Part shown: piece by piece, positions 45,301 to 58,200 of the stretch
How positions within the stretch are numbered: the first letter of the stretch is position 1
Layout of the letters: each line of letters opens with the position of its first letter
Assembly (NCBI GenBank): GCA_029718625.1
Contig: CM056379.1
Span: 59,857,626 to 59,921,625 of the forward strand
Length of the DNA: 64,000 bases
Direction: 5' to 3'
Source: Synaphobranchus kaupii
Lineage: Eukaryota > Chordata > Actinopteri > Anguilliformes > Synaphobranchidae
Translations under genes and position numbers: made by a program
Notes under the pieces: generated by a model
Told to the model about the DNA's origin: nothing
What the model saw: only the letters and a program-made list of their open reading frames with translations
The model's database searches: none

Positions 45301-47869
45301 AATACGTCCTCTATCTATAATGCCCTCTCTACTATTGACCCGGTCTCCCTCTGCCCCGAATGCCCTGTCTACCATTGGCTATGTCCCCCTCTGCTCCTAA
45401 TGCCTTCTCTATCTCTAATGTCTTCTCTACTATTGGCCCTGGCTCCCTCTGTCCCAATGTCCTCTCGACCTCTAATGCCGTCTGTACAATTGGCCCTGGC
45501 CCACTCTGCCCCTAATGCCCTTTCTCCCATTGACCCTGGCCTCCTCTGCACCTAATGCCCTCTCTACCATTAGCCATGTCCGCCTCTCCTGCTAATGCCT
45601 TCTCTATCTCTAAGGCCCTCTCTACTATTGGCCCTGTCTCCCTCTGCCCCTATGTCCCTCTCGACCACTGGCTATGTCCGTCTCTTCTCGTAAAACCTTC
45701 TCTATCTCTAATGCCCTCTCTACTATTGGCCCCGTCTCCCTCTGCCCATAATGCCCTCTCTAACATTGGCCATGTCCCCCTCTGCTTGTAATGCCTTCTC
45801 TATCTCTATTGCCCTCTCTACTATTGGCCCTGGCTGCCTCTGTCCCAATATCCTTTCTACCGCTAATGCCATCTGTACAATTGGCCCTGGCCCCCTCTGC
45901 TCCTAATACCTTCTCTATATCTAATGCCCTCTCTGCTTTTGGCCCAAGTCCCTCTGCCCAAAATGCCCTCTCTAACATTGGCTATGTCCCCCTCTGCTCC
46001 TAATGCCTTCTCTATCTCTAATGCCCCCTCTACTATTGGCTCCTTCTGCCCTGAATGCCCTCTCTACTATTGGCCCTGGCTCCTTCTTCCCCTAATCCCC
46101 TATCGACCACTGGCTATGTCCGCCTCTTCTCCTAAAACCTTCTCTATCTCTAATGCCCTCTGTACTATTGGCCCCATCTCCCTCTGCCTATAATGCCCTC
46201 TCTCCCATTGGCTATGCCCCCTCTGCTCCTAATACCTTCTCTATCTCTAATGCCCTCTCTACTATTGGCCCTGGCTGTCTCTGTCCCAATATCCTTTCTA
46301 CCTCTAATGCCATCTGTACAATTGGCCCTGGCCCCCTCTGCTCCTAATACCTTCTCTATCTCTAATGCCCCCTTTACTTTTGGCCCAACTCCCTTTGCCC
46401 AAAATGCCCTCTCTATCATTGGCTATGTCCCCCTCTGCTCCTCATACCTTCTCTAACTCTAATGCCCTCTCTACTATTGGCCCCGTCTCCCTCTGCCCAG
46501 AATGCCCTCTCTAACATTGGCCATGTCCCCCTCTGCTCCTAATGCCTTCTCTATCTCTAATGCCCTCTCTAGTATTGGCCCTGGCTGCCTCTGTCCCAAT
46601 GTCCTCTCTACCTCTAATGCCGTCTGTACAATTGGCCCTGGCCCCCTCTGCTCCTAATACCTTCTCTATCTCTAATGCCCTCTCTACTATTGGCTCTTTC
46701 TGCCCTGAATGCCCTCTACCATTGACCCTGACTCCCTCTGCCCCTAATGCCCTCTCTAGCATTGGCCATGTCCCCCTCTGCTCCTAATACCTTCTCTATC
46801 GCTAATGCCCTCTCTACTATTGGCCCTCGCTCCTTCTGCCCCTAATGCCCTCTCTACCATTGTCCATGTCCCTCTCTGATCCTAATACATCCTCTATCTC
46901 TAATGCCATCTCTACTATTGACCCGGTCTCCCTCTGCCCCGAATGCCCTCTCTACCATTGGCTATGTCCCCCTCTGCTCCTAATGCCTTCTCTATCTCTA
47001 ATGCGCTCTCTACTATTGGCCCTGTCTCCCTCTGCCCCTAATGCCCTCTCTAACATTGGCTATGTCCCCCTCTGCTCCTCATACCTTCTCTATCTCTAAT
47101 GCCCTCTCTACTATTGGCCCTGGGTCCTTCTGCCCCTAATCCCCTCTCGACCACTGGCTATGTCCGCCTCTTCTCCTAAAACCTTCTCTATCTGTAATGC
47201 CCTCTGTACTATTGGCCCTGTCTCCCTCTGCCTATAATGCCCTCTCTAACATTGGCCATGCCCCCCTCTGCTTCTAATTCCTTCTCTATCTCTAATGCCC
47301 TCTCTACTATTGGCCCTGGCTGTCTCTGTCCCAATATCCTTTCTACCTCTAATGCCATCTGTACAATTGGCCCTGGCCCCCTCTGCTCCTAATGCCTTCT
47401 CTATCTCTAATGCCCTCTTTACTTTTGGCCCAACTCCCTCTGCCCAAAATGCCCTCTCTAACATTGGCTATGTCCCCCTCTGCTCCTCATACCTTCTCTA
47501 TCTCTAATGCCCTCTCTACTATTGGCCCTGGCTCCTTCTGCCCCTAATACCCTCTCGACCACTGGCTATGTCCGCCTCTTCTCCTAAAACCTTCTCTATC
47601 TCTAATGTCCTCTGTACTATTGGCCCCGTCTCCCTCTGCCCATAATGCCCTCTCTAACATTGGCCATGTCCCCCTGTGCTTCTAATGCCTTCTCTATCTC
47701 TAATGCCGTTGCTACTATTGGCCCTGGATGCCTCTGTCCCAATATCCTTTCTACCTCTAATGCCATCTGTACAATTGGCCCTGGCCCCCTCTGCTCCTAA
47801 TACCTTCTCTATCTCTAATGCCCTCTTTACTTTTGACCCAACTCCCTCTGCCCAAAATGCCCTCTCTAA

Positions 47870-50800
47870 CATTGGCTATGCCCCCCTCTGCTCCTGATGC
47901 CTTCTCTATCTCTAATGCCCTCTCTACTATTGGCTCCTTCTGCCCTGAATGCCCTCTCTACCATTGACCCTGACTCCCTCTGCCCGTAATGCCCTCTCTA
48001 GCATTGGCCATGTCCCCCTCTGCTCCTAATACCTTCTCTATCTCTAATGCCCTCTCTTCTATTGGCCCCATCTCCCTCTGCCCAAAATGCCCTCTCTAAC
48101 ATTGGCTATGTCCCACTCTGCTCCTCATACCTTCTCTATCTCTAATGCCCTCTCTACTATTGGCCCTGGCTCCTTCTGCCCCTAATCCCCTCTCGACCAC
48201 TGGCTATGTCCGCCTCTTTTCCTAAAACCTTCTCTATCTCTAATGCCCTCTGTACTATTGGCCCCGTCTCCCTCTGCCTATAATGCCCTCTCTAACATTG
48301 GCCATGTCCGCCTCTGCTTCTAATGCCTTCTCTATCTCTAATGCCCTCTCTACTATTGGCCCTGGCTGCCTCTGTCCCAATATCCTTTCTACCTCTAATG
48401 CCATCTGTACAATTGTCCCTGGCCCCCTCTGCTCCTAATACCTTCTCTATCTCTAATGCCCTCTTTACTTTTCGCCCAACTCCCTTTGCCCAAAATGCCC
48501 TCTCTAACATTGGCTATGTCCCCCTCTGCTCCTCATACCTTCTCTAACTCTAATGCCCTCTCTACTATTGGCCCCGTCTCCCTCTGCCCAGAATGCCCTC
48601 TCTAACATTGGCCATGTCCCCCTCTGCTCCTAATGCCTTCTCTATCTCTAATGCCCTCTCTACTATTGGCCCTGGCTGCCTCTGTCCCAATGTCCTCTCT
48701 ACCTCTAATGCCGTCTGTACAATTGGCCCTGGCCCCCTCAGCTCCTAATACCTTCTCTATCTCTAATGCCCTCTCTACTATTGGCTCTTTCTGCCCTGAA
48801 TGCCCTCTACCATTGACCCTGACTCCCTCTGCCCCTAATGCCCTCTCTAGCATTGGCCTTGTCCCCCTCTGCTCCTAATACCTTCTCTATCTCTAATGCC
48901 CTCTCTACTATTGGCCCTCGCTCCTTCTGCCCCTAATGCCCTCTCTACCATTGTCTATGTCCCCCTCTGATCCTAATACATCCTCTATCTCTAATGCCAT
49001 CTCTACTATTGACCCGGTCTCCCTCTGCCCCGAATGCCCTCTCTACCATTGGCTATGTCCCCCTCTGCTCCTAATGCCTTCTCCATCTCTAATGCGCTCT
49101 CTACTATTGGCCCTGGCTCCCTCTGTCCGAATGTCCTCTCTACCTCTAATGCCGTCTGTACAATTGGCCCTGGCCCACTCTGCCCCTTATGCCCTTTCTC
49201 CCATTGGCCCTGGCCTCGTCTGCACCTAATGCCCTCTCTACCATTGGCCATGTCCGCCTCTCCTCCTAATGCCTTCTCTATCTTTAAGGCCCTCTCTACT
49301 ATTGGCCCTGTCTCCCTCTGCCCCTAATGCCCTCTCGACCATTGGCTATGTCTGCCTCTTCTGCTAATACCTCCTCTATCTCTAATGCCTTCTCTACTAT
49401 TGGCCCTGTCTCCCTCTGCCCCTAATGCCCTCTCTCCCATTGGCTATACCCCCTCTGCTCCTAATACCTTCTCTATCTCTAATGCCTTCTCTACTATTGG
49501 CCCTGGCTCCCTCTGCCCTGAATGCCCTCTCTACCATTGACCCTGACTCCCTCTGCCCGTAAGGCCCTCTCTAGCATTGGCCATGTCCCCCTCTGCTCCT
49601 TATACCTTCTCTATCTCTAATGCCCTCTCTACTAATGGCCCTGGCTCCTTCTGCCCCTAATGCCCTCTCTACCATTGTCCATGTCCCCCTCTGCTCCTTA
49701 TACGTCCTCTATCTATAATGCCATCTCTACTATTGACCCGGTCTCCCTCTGCCCCGAATGCCCACTCTACCATTGGCTATGTCCCCCTCTGCTCCTAATG
49801 CCTTCTCTATCTCTAATACGCTCTCTACTATTGGCCCTGGCTCCCTCTGTCCCAATGTCCTCTCTACCTCTAATGCCGTCTGTACAATTGGCCCTGGCCC
49901 CCTCTGCTCCTAATATGTCCTCTATCTCTAATGCCATCTCTACTATTGACCCTGACTCCCTCTGCCCCTAATGCCCTCTCTAGCATTGGCCATGTCCCCC
50001 TCTGCTCCTAATACCTTCTCTATCTCTAATGCCCTCTCTACTATTGGTCCTGGCTCCTTCTGCCCCTAATGCCCTCTCTACCATTGTCCATGTCCCCCTC
50101 TGCTCCTAATACGTCCTCTATCTCTAATGCCATCTCTACTATTGACCCGGTCTCTTTCTGCCCCGAATGCCCTCTCTACCATTGGCTATGTCCCCCTCTG
50201 CTCCTAATGCCTTCTCTATCTCTAATGCGCTCTCTACTATTGGCCCTGGCTCCTTCTGCCCCTAATCCCCTCTCGACCACTGGCTATATCCGCCTCTTCT
50301 CCTAAAACCTGCTCTATCTGTAATGCCCTCTGTAATATTGGCCCTGTCTCCCTCTGCCTATAATGCCCTCTGTAACATTGGCCATGTCCCCCTCTGCTTC
50401 TAATGCTTTCTCTATCTTTAATGCCCTCTCAACTATTGGCCCTGGCTGCCTCTGTCCCAATATCCTTTCTACCTCTAATGCCATCTGTACAATTGGCCCT
50501 GGTCCCCTCTGCTCCTAATGCCTTCTCTATCTCTAATGCCCTCTTTACTTTTGGCCCAACTCCCTCTGCCCAAAATGCCCTCTCTAACATTGGCTATGTC
50601 CCCCTCTGCTCCTCATACCTTCTCTATCTCTAATGCCCTCTCTACTATTGGCCCTGGCTCCTTCTGCCCCGAATGCCCTCTCTACCATTGGCTATGTCCC
50701 CCTCTGCTCCTAATGCCTTCTCTATCTCTAATGCGCTCTCTACTATTGGCCCTGCCTCCCTCTGTCCCAATGTCTTCTCTACCTCTAATGCCGTCTGTAC

Positions 50801-53800
50801 AATTGGCCCTGGCCCACTCTGCCCCTTATGCCCTTTCTCCCATTGGCCCAGGCCTCCTCTGCACCTAATGCCCTCTCTACCATTGGCCATGTCCGCCTCT
50901 CCTCCTAATGCCTTCTCTATCTTTAAGGCCCTCTCTACTATTGGCCCTGTCTCCCTCTGCCCCTAATGCCCTCTGGACCATTGGCTATGTCTGCCTCTTC
51001 TGCTAATACCTCCTCTATCTCTATTGTCTTCTCTACTATTGGCCGTGTCTCCCTCTGCCCCAAATGCCCTCTCTCCCATTGGCTATACCCCCTCTGCTCC
51101 TAATACCTTCTCTATCTCTAATGCCTTCTCTACTATTGGCCCTGGCTCCCTCTACCCTGAATGCCCTCTCTACCATTGACCCTGACTCCCTCTGCCCGTA
51201 AGGCCCTCTCTAGCATTGGCCATGTCCCCCTCTGCTTCTTTTACCTTCTCTATCTCTAAGGCCCTCTCTACTAATGGCCCTGGCTCCTTCTGCCCCTAAT
51301 GCCCTCTCTACCATTGTCCATGTCCCCCTCTGCTCCTAATACATCCTCTATCTATAATGCCCTCTCTACTATTGACCCGGTCTCCCTCTGCCCCGAATGC
51401 CCTGTCTACCATTGGCTATGTCCCCCTCTGCTCCTAATGCCTTCTCTATCTCTAATGCCTTCTCTACTATTGGCCCTGGCTCCCTCTGTCCCAATGTCTT
51501 CTCTACCTCTAATGCCGTCTGTACAATTGGCCCTGGCCCACTCTGCCCCTAATGCCCTTTCTCCCATTGGCCCTGGCCTCCTCTGCACCTAATGCCCTCT
51601 CTACCATTGTCCATGTCCCCCTCTGCTACTAATACGTCCTCTATCTCTAATGCCATCTCTACTATTGACCCTGACTCCCTCTGCCCCTAATGCCCTCTCT
51701 AGCATTGGCCATGTCCCCCTCTGCTCCTAATACCTTCTCTATCTCTAATGCCCTCTCTACTATTGGCCCTGGCTCCTTCTGCCCCTAATGCCCTCTCTAC
51801 CATTGTCCATGTCCGCCTCTCCTGCTAATGCCTTCTCTATCTCTAAGGCCCTCTCTACTATTGGCCCTGTCTCCCTCTGCCCCTATTGCCCTCTCCACCA
51901 CTGGCTATGTCCGTCTCTTCTCCTAAAACCTTCTCTATTTCTAATGCCCTCTCTACTATTGGCCCCGTCTCCCTCCGCCCATAATGCCCTCTCTAACATT
52001 GGCCATGTCCCCCTCTGCTTCTATTGCCTTCTCTATCTCTAATGCCCTCTCTACTATTGGCCTTGGCTGCCTCTGTCCCAATATCCTTTCTATCGCTAAT
52101 GCCATCTGTACAATTGGCCCTGGCCCCCTCTGCTCCTAATACCTTCTCTATATCTAATGCCCTCTCTGCTTTTGGCCCAACTCCCTCTGCTCAAAATGCC
52201 CTTTCTAACATTGGCTATGTCCCCCTCTGCTCCTAATGCCTTCTCTATCTCTAATGCCCTCTCTACTATTGGCTTCTTCTGCCCTGAATGCCCTCTCTAC
52301 CATTGACCATGACTCCCTCTGCCCATAATGCCCTCTCTAGCATTGGCCATGTCCCCCTCTGCTCCTAATACCTTCTCTATCTCTAATGCCCTCTCTTCTA
52401 TTGGCCCCATCTCCCTCTGCCCAAAATGCCCTCTCTAACATTGGCTATGTCCCACTCTGCTCCTCATACCTTCTCTATCTCTAATGCCCTCTCTACTATT
52501 GGCCCTGGCTCCTTCTGCCCCTAATCCCCTCTCGACCACTGGCTATATCCGCCTCTTCTCCTAAAACCTGCTCTATCTGTAATGCCCTCTGTAATATTGG
52601 CCCTGTCTCCCTCTGCCTATAATGCCCTCTGTAACATTGGCCATGTCCCCCTCTGCTTCTAATGCTTTCTCTATCTTTAATGCCCTCTCAACTATTGGCC
52701 CTGGCTGCCTCTGTCCCAATATCCTTTCTACCTCTAATGCCATCTGTACAATTGGCCCTGGCCCCCTCTGCTCCTAATGCCTTCTCTATCTCTAATGCCC
52801 TCTTTACTTTTGGCCCAACTCCCTCTGCCCAAAATGCCCTCTCTAACAATGGCTATGTCCCCCTCTGCTCCTCATACCTTCTCTATCTCTAATGCCCTCT
52901 CTACTATTGGCCCTGGCTCCTTCTGCCCCTAATGCCCTCTCGACCACTGGCTATGTCCGCCTCTTCTCCTAAAACCTTCTCTATCTCTAATGTCCTCTGT
53001 ACTATTGGCCCCGTCTCCCTCTGCCCATAATGCCCTCTCTAACATTGGCCATGTCCCCCTGTGCTTCTAATGCCTTCTCTATCTCTAATGCCCTCGCTAC
53101 TATTAGCCCTGGATGCCTCTGTCCCAATATCCTTGCTACCTCTAATGCCATCTGTATAATTGGCCCTGGCCCCCTCTGCTCCTAATACCTTCTCTATCTC
53201 TAATGCCCTCTTTATTTTTGGCCCAACTCCCTCTGCCTAAAATGCCCTCTCTAACATTGGCTATGCCCCCCTCTGCTCCTAATGCCTTCTCTATCTCTAA
53301 TGCCCTCTCTACTATTGGCTCCTTCTGCCCTGAATGCCCTCTCTACCATTGACCCTGACTCCCTCTGCCCCTAATGCCCTCTCTAGCATTGGCCATGTTC
53401 CCCTCTGCTCCTAATACCTTCTCTATCTCTAATGCACCTCTCTTCTATTGGCCCCATCTCCCTATGCCCAAAATGCCCTCTCTAACATTGGCCATGTCCG
53501 CCTCTCCTCCTAATGCCTTCTCTATCTTTAAGGCCCTCTCTACTATTGGCCCTGTCTCCCTCTGCCCCTAATGCCCTCTCTCCCATTGGCTATACCCCCT
53601 CTGCTCCTAATAACTTCTCTATCTCTAATGCCTTCTCTACTATTGGCCCCGTCTCCCTCTGCCCATAATGCCCTCTCTAACATTGGCCATGTCCCACTCT
53701 GCTTCTAATGCCTTCTCTATCTCTAATGCCCTCTCTACTATTGGCCCTGGCTGCCTCTGTCCCAATATCCTTTCTACCTCTAATGTCATCTGTACAATTG

Positions 53801-56800
53801 GCCCTGGCCCCCTCTGCTCCTAATGCCTTCTCTATCTCTAATGCCCTCTTTACTTTTGGCCCAACTCCCTCTGCCCAAAATGCCCTCTCTAACATTGGCT
53901 ATGTCCCCCTCTGCTCCTCATACCTTCTCTATCTCTAATGCCCTCTGTACTATTGGCCCTGGCTCCTTCTGCCCCTAATGCCCTCTCGACCACTGGCTAT
54001 GTCCGCCTCTTCTCCTAAAACCTTCTCTATCTCTAATGTCCTCTGTACTATTGGCCCCGTCTCCCTCTGCCCATAATGCCCTCTCTAACATTGGCCATGT
54101 CCCCCTGTGCTTATAATGCCTTCTCTATCTCTAATGCCCTCGCTACTATTGGCCCTGGATGCCTCTGTCCCAATATCCTTTCTACCTCTAATGCCATCTG
54201 TATAATTGGCCCTGGCCCCCTCTGCTCCTAATACCTTCTCTATCTCTAATGCCCTCTTTATTTTTGGCCCAACTCCCTCTGCCTAAAATGCCCTCTCTAA
54301 CATTGGCTATGCCCCCCTCTGCTCCTAATGCCTTCTCTATCTCTAATGCCCTCTCTACTATTGGCTCCTTCTGCCCTGAATGCCCTCTCTACCATTGACC
54401 CTGACTCCCTCTGCCCCTAATGCCCTCTCTAGCATTGGCCATGTTCCCCTCTGCTCCTAATACCTTCTCTATCTCTAATGCACCTCTCTTCTATTGGCCC
54501 CATCTCCCTCTGCCCAAAATGCCCTCTCTAACATTGGCTATGTCCCCCTCTGCTCCTAATACCTTCTCTATCTCTAGTGCCCTCTCTACTATTGGCACAG
54601 GCTCCTTCTGCCCCTAATGCTCTCTCTCCCATTGGCCATGTCCCCCTCTGCTCCTAATACCTTCTCTATCTCTAATGCCCTCTCTACTATTGGCCCTGGC
54701 TCCTTCTGCCCCTAATCCCCTCTCGACCACTGGCTATGTCCGCCTCTTCTCCTAAAACCTGCTCTATCTGTAATGCCCTCTGTACTATTGGCCCTGTCTC
54801 CCTCTGCCTATAATGCCCTCTCTAACATTGGCCATGTCCCCCTCTGCTTCTAATGCCTTCTCTATCTCTAATGCCCTCTCTACTATTGGCCCTGGCTGCC
54901 TCTGTCCCAATATCCTTTCTACCTCTAATGTCATCTGTACAATTGGCCCTGGCCCCCTCTGCTCCTAATGCCTTCTCTATCTCTAATGCCCTCTTTACTT
55001 TTGGCCCAACTCCCTCTGCCCAAAATGCCCTCTCTAACATTGGCTATGCCCCCCTCTGCTCCTGATGCCTTCTCTATCTCTAATGCCCTCTCTACTATTG
55101 GCTCCTTCTGCCCTGAATGCCCTCTCTACCATTGACCCTGACTCCCTCTGCCCGTAATGCCCTCTCTAGCATTGGCCATGTCCCCCTCTGCTCCTAATAC
55201 CTTCTCTATCTCTAATGCCCTCTCTTCTATTGGCCCCATCTCCCTCTGCCCAAAATGCCCTCTCTAACATTGGCTATGTCCCACTCTGCTCCTCATACCT
55301 TCTCTATCTCTAATGCCCTCTCTACTATTGGCCCTGGCTCCTTCTGCCCCTAATCCCCTCTCGACCACTGGCTATGTCCGCCTCTTTTCCTAAAACCTTC
55401 TCTATCTCTAATGCCCTCTGTACTATTGGCCCCGTCTCCCTCTGCCTATAATGCCCTCTCTAACATTGGCCATGTCCGCCTCTGCTTCTAATGCCTTCTC
55501 TATCTCTAATGCCCTCTCTACTATTGGCCCTGGCTGCCTCTGTCCCAATATCCTTTCTACCTCTAATGCCATCTGTACAATTGTCCCTGGCCCCCTCTGC
55601 TCCTAATACCTTCTCTATCTCTAATGCCCTCTTTACTTTTCGCCCAACTCCCTTTGCCCAAAATGCCCTCTCTAACATTGGCTATGTCCCCCTCTGCTCC
55701 TCATACCTTCTCTAACTCTAATGCCCTCTCTACTATTGGCCCCGTCTCCCTCTGCCCAGAATGCCCTCTCTAACATTGGCCATGTCCCCCTCTGCTCCTA
55801 ATGCCTTCTCTATCTCTAATGCCCTCTCTACTATTGGCCCTGGCTGCCTCTGTCCCAATGTCCTCTCTACCTCTAATGCCGTCTGTACAATTGGCCCTGG
55901 CCCCCTCAGCTCCTAATACCTTCTCTATCTCTAATGCCCTCTCTACTATTGGCTCTTTCTGCCCTGAATGCCCTGTACCATTGACCCTGACTCCCTCTGC
56001 CCCTAATGCCCTCTCTAGCATTGGCCTTGTCCCCCTCTGCTCCTAATACCTTCTCTATCTCTAATGCCCTCTCTACTATTGGCCCTCGCTCCTTCTGCCC
56101 CTAATGCCCTCTCTACCATTGTCCATGTCCCCCTCTGCTCCTTATACGTCCTCTATCTATAATGCCATCTCTACTATTGACCCGGTCTCCCTCTGCCCCG
56201 AATGCCCACTCTACCATTGGCTATGTCCCCCCTGCTCCTAATGCCTTCTCTATCTCTAATACGCTCTCTACTATTGGCCCTGGCTCCCTCTGTCCCAATG
56301 TCCTCTCTACCTCTAATGCCGTCTGTACAATTGGCCCTGGCCCCCTCTGCTCCTAATATGTCCTCTATCTCTAATGCCATCTCTACTATTGACCCTGACT
56401 CCCTCTGCCCCTAATGCCATCTCTAGCATTGGCCATGTCCCCCTCTGCTCCTAATACCTTCTCTATCTCTAATGCCCTCTCTACTATTGGTCCTGGCTCC
56501 TTCTGCCCCTAATGCCCTCTCTACCATTGTCCATGTCCCCCTCTGCTCCTAATACGTCCTCTATCTCTAATGCCATCTCTACTATTGACCCGGTCTCTTT
56601 CTGCCCCGAATGCCCTCTCTACCATTGGCTATGTCCCCCTCTGCTCCTAATGCCTTCTCTATCTCTAATGCGCTCTCTACTATTGGCCCTGCCTCCCTCT
56701 GTCCCAATGTCTTCTCTACCTCTAATGCCGTCTGTACAATTGGCCCTGGCCCACTCTGCCCCTTATGCCCTTTCTCCCATTGGCCCAGGCCTCCTCTGCA

Positions 56801-58200
56801 CCTAATGCCCTCTCTACCATTGGCCATGTCCGCCTCTCCTCCTAATGCCTTCTCTATCTTTAAGGCCCTCTCTACTATTGGCCCTGTCTCCCTCTGCCCC
56901 TAATGCCCTCTCGACCATTGGCTATGTCTGCCTCTTCTGCTAATACCTCCTCTATCTCTAATGTCTTCTCTACTATTGGCCGTGTCTCCCTCTGCCCCAA
57001 ATGCCCTCTCTCCCATTGGCTATACCCCCTATGCTCCTAATACCTTCTCTATCTCTAATGCCTTCTCTAGTATTGGCCCTGGCTCCCTCTACCCTGAATG
57101 CCCTCTCTACCATTGACCCTGACTCCCTCTGCCCGTAAGGCCCTCTCTAGCATTGGCCATGTCCCCCTCTGCTTCTTTTACCTTCTCTATCTCTAAGGCC
57201 CTCTCTACTAATGGCCCTGGCTCCTTCTGCCCCTAATGCCCTCTCTACCATTGTCCATGTCCCCCTCTGCTCCTAATACATCCTCTATCTATAATGCCCT
57301 CTCTACTATTGACCCGGTCTCCCTCTGCCCCGAATGCCCTCTCTAGCATTGGCCATGTCCCCCTCTGCTCCTAATACCTTCTCTATCTCTAATGCCTTCT
57401 CTACTATTGGCCCTGGCTCCCTCTGTCCCAATGTCTTCTCTACCTCTAATGCCGTCTGTACAATTGGCCCTGGCCCACTCTGCCCCTAATGCCCTTTCTC
57501 CCATTGGCCCTGGCCTCCTCTGCACCTAATGCCCTCTCTACCATTGTCCATGTCCCCCTCTGCTCCTAATACGTCCTCTATCTCTAATGCCATCTTTACT
57601 ATTGACCCTGACTCCCTCTGCCCCTAATGCCCTCTCTAGCATTGGCCATGTCCCCCTCTGCTCCTAATACCTTCTCTATCTCTAATGCCCTCTCTACTAT
57701 TGGCCCTGGCTCCTTCTGCCCCTAATGCCCTCTCTACCATTGTCCATGTCCGCCTCTCCTGCTAATGCCTTCTCTATCTCTAAGGCCCTCTCTACTATTG
57801 GCCCTGTCTCCCTCTGCCCCTATTGCCCTCTCGACCACTGGCTATGTCCGTCTCTTCTCCTAAAACCTTCTCTATCTCTAATGCCCTCTCTACTATTGGC
57901 CCCGTCTCCCTCCGCCCATAATGCCCTCTCTAACATTGGCCATGTCCCCCTCTGCTTCTACTGCCTTCTCTATCTCTAATGCCCTCTCTACTATTGGCCT
58001 TGGCTGCCTCTGTCCCAATATCCTTTCTATCGCTAATGCCATCTGTACAATTGTCCCTGGCCCCCTCTGCTCCTAATACCTTCTCTATATCTAATGCCCT
58101 CTCTGCTTTTGGCCCAACTCCCTCTGCCCAAAATGCCCTCTCTAACATTGGCTATGTCCCCCTCTGCTCCTCATACCTTCTCTATCTCTAATGCCCTCTC
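47870..58200. repeat. Colinear multi-kb duplication within the array
   Basis: About 47870-48950 matches 55038-56118 (offset 7168); 49660-50070 matches 56103-56512 (offset 6443); 50645-52200 matches 56582-58140 (offset 5937). The falling offset means the right copy lacks about 725 and 506 bp. Further blocks repeat at 1046, 1145 and 4253 bp (marker GCACCTCTCTTC near 53434, 54480, 58733, 59878). Confidence 0.85.
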
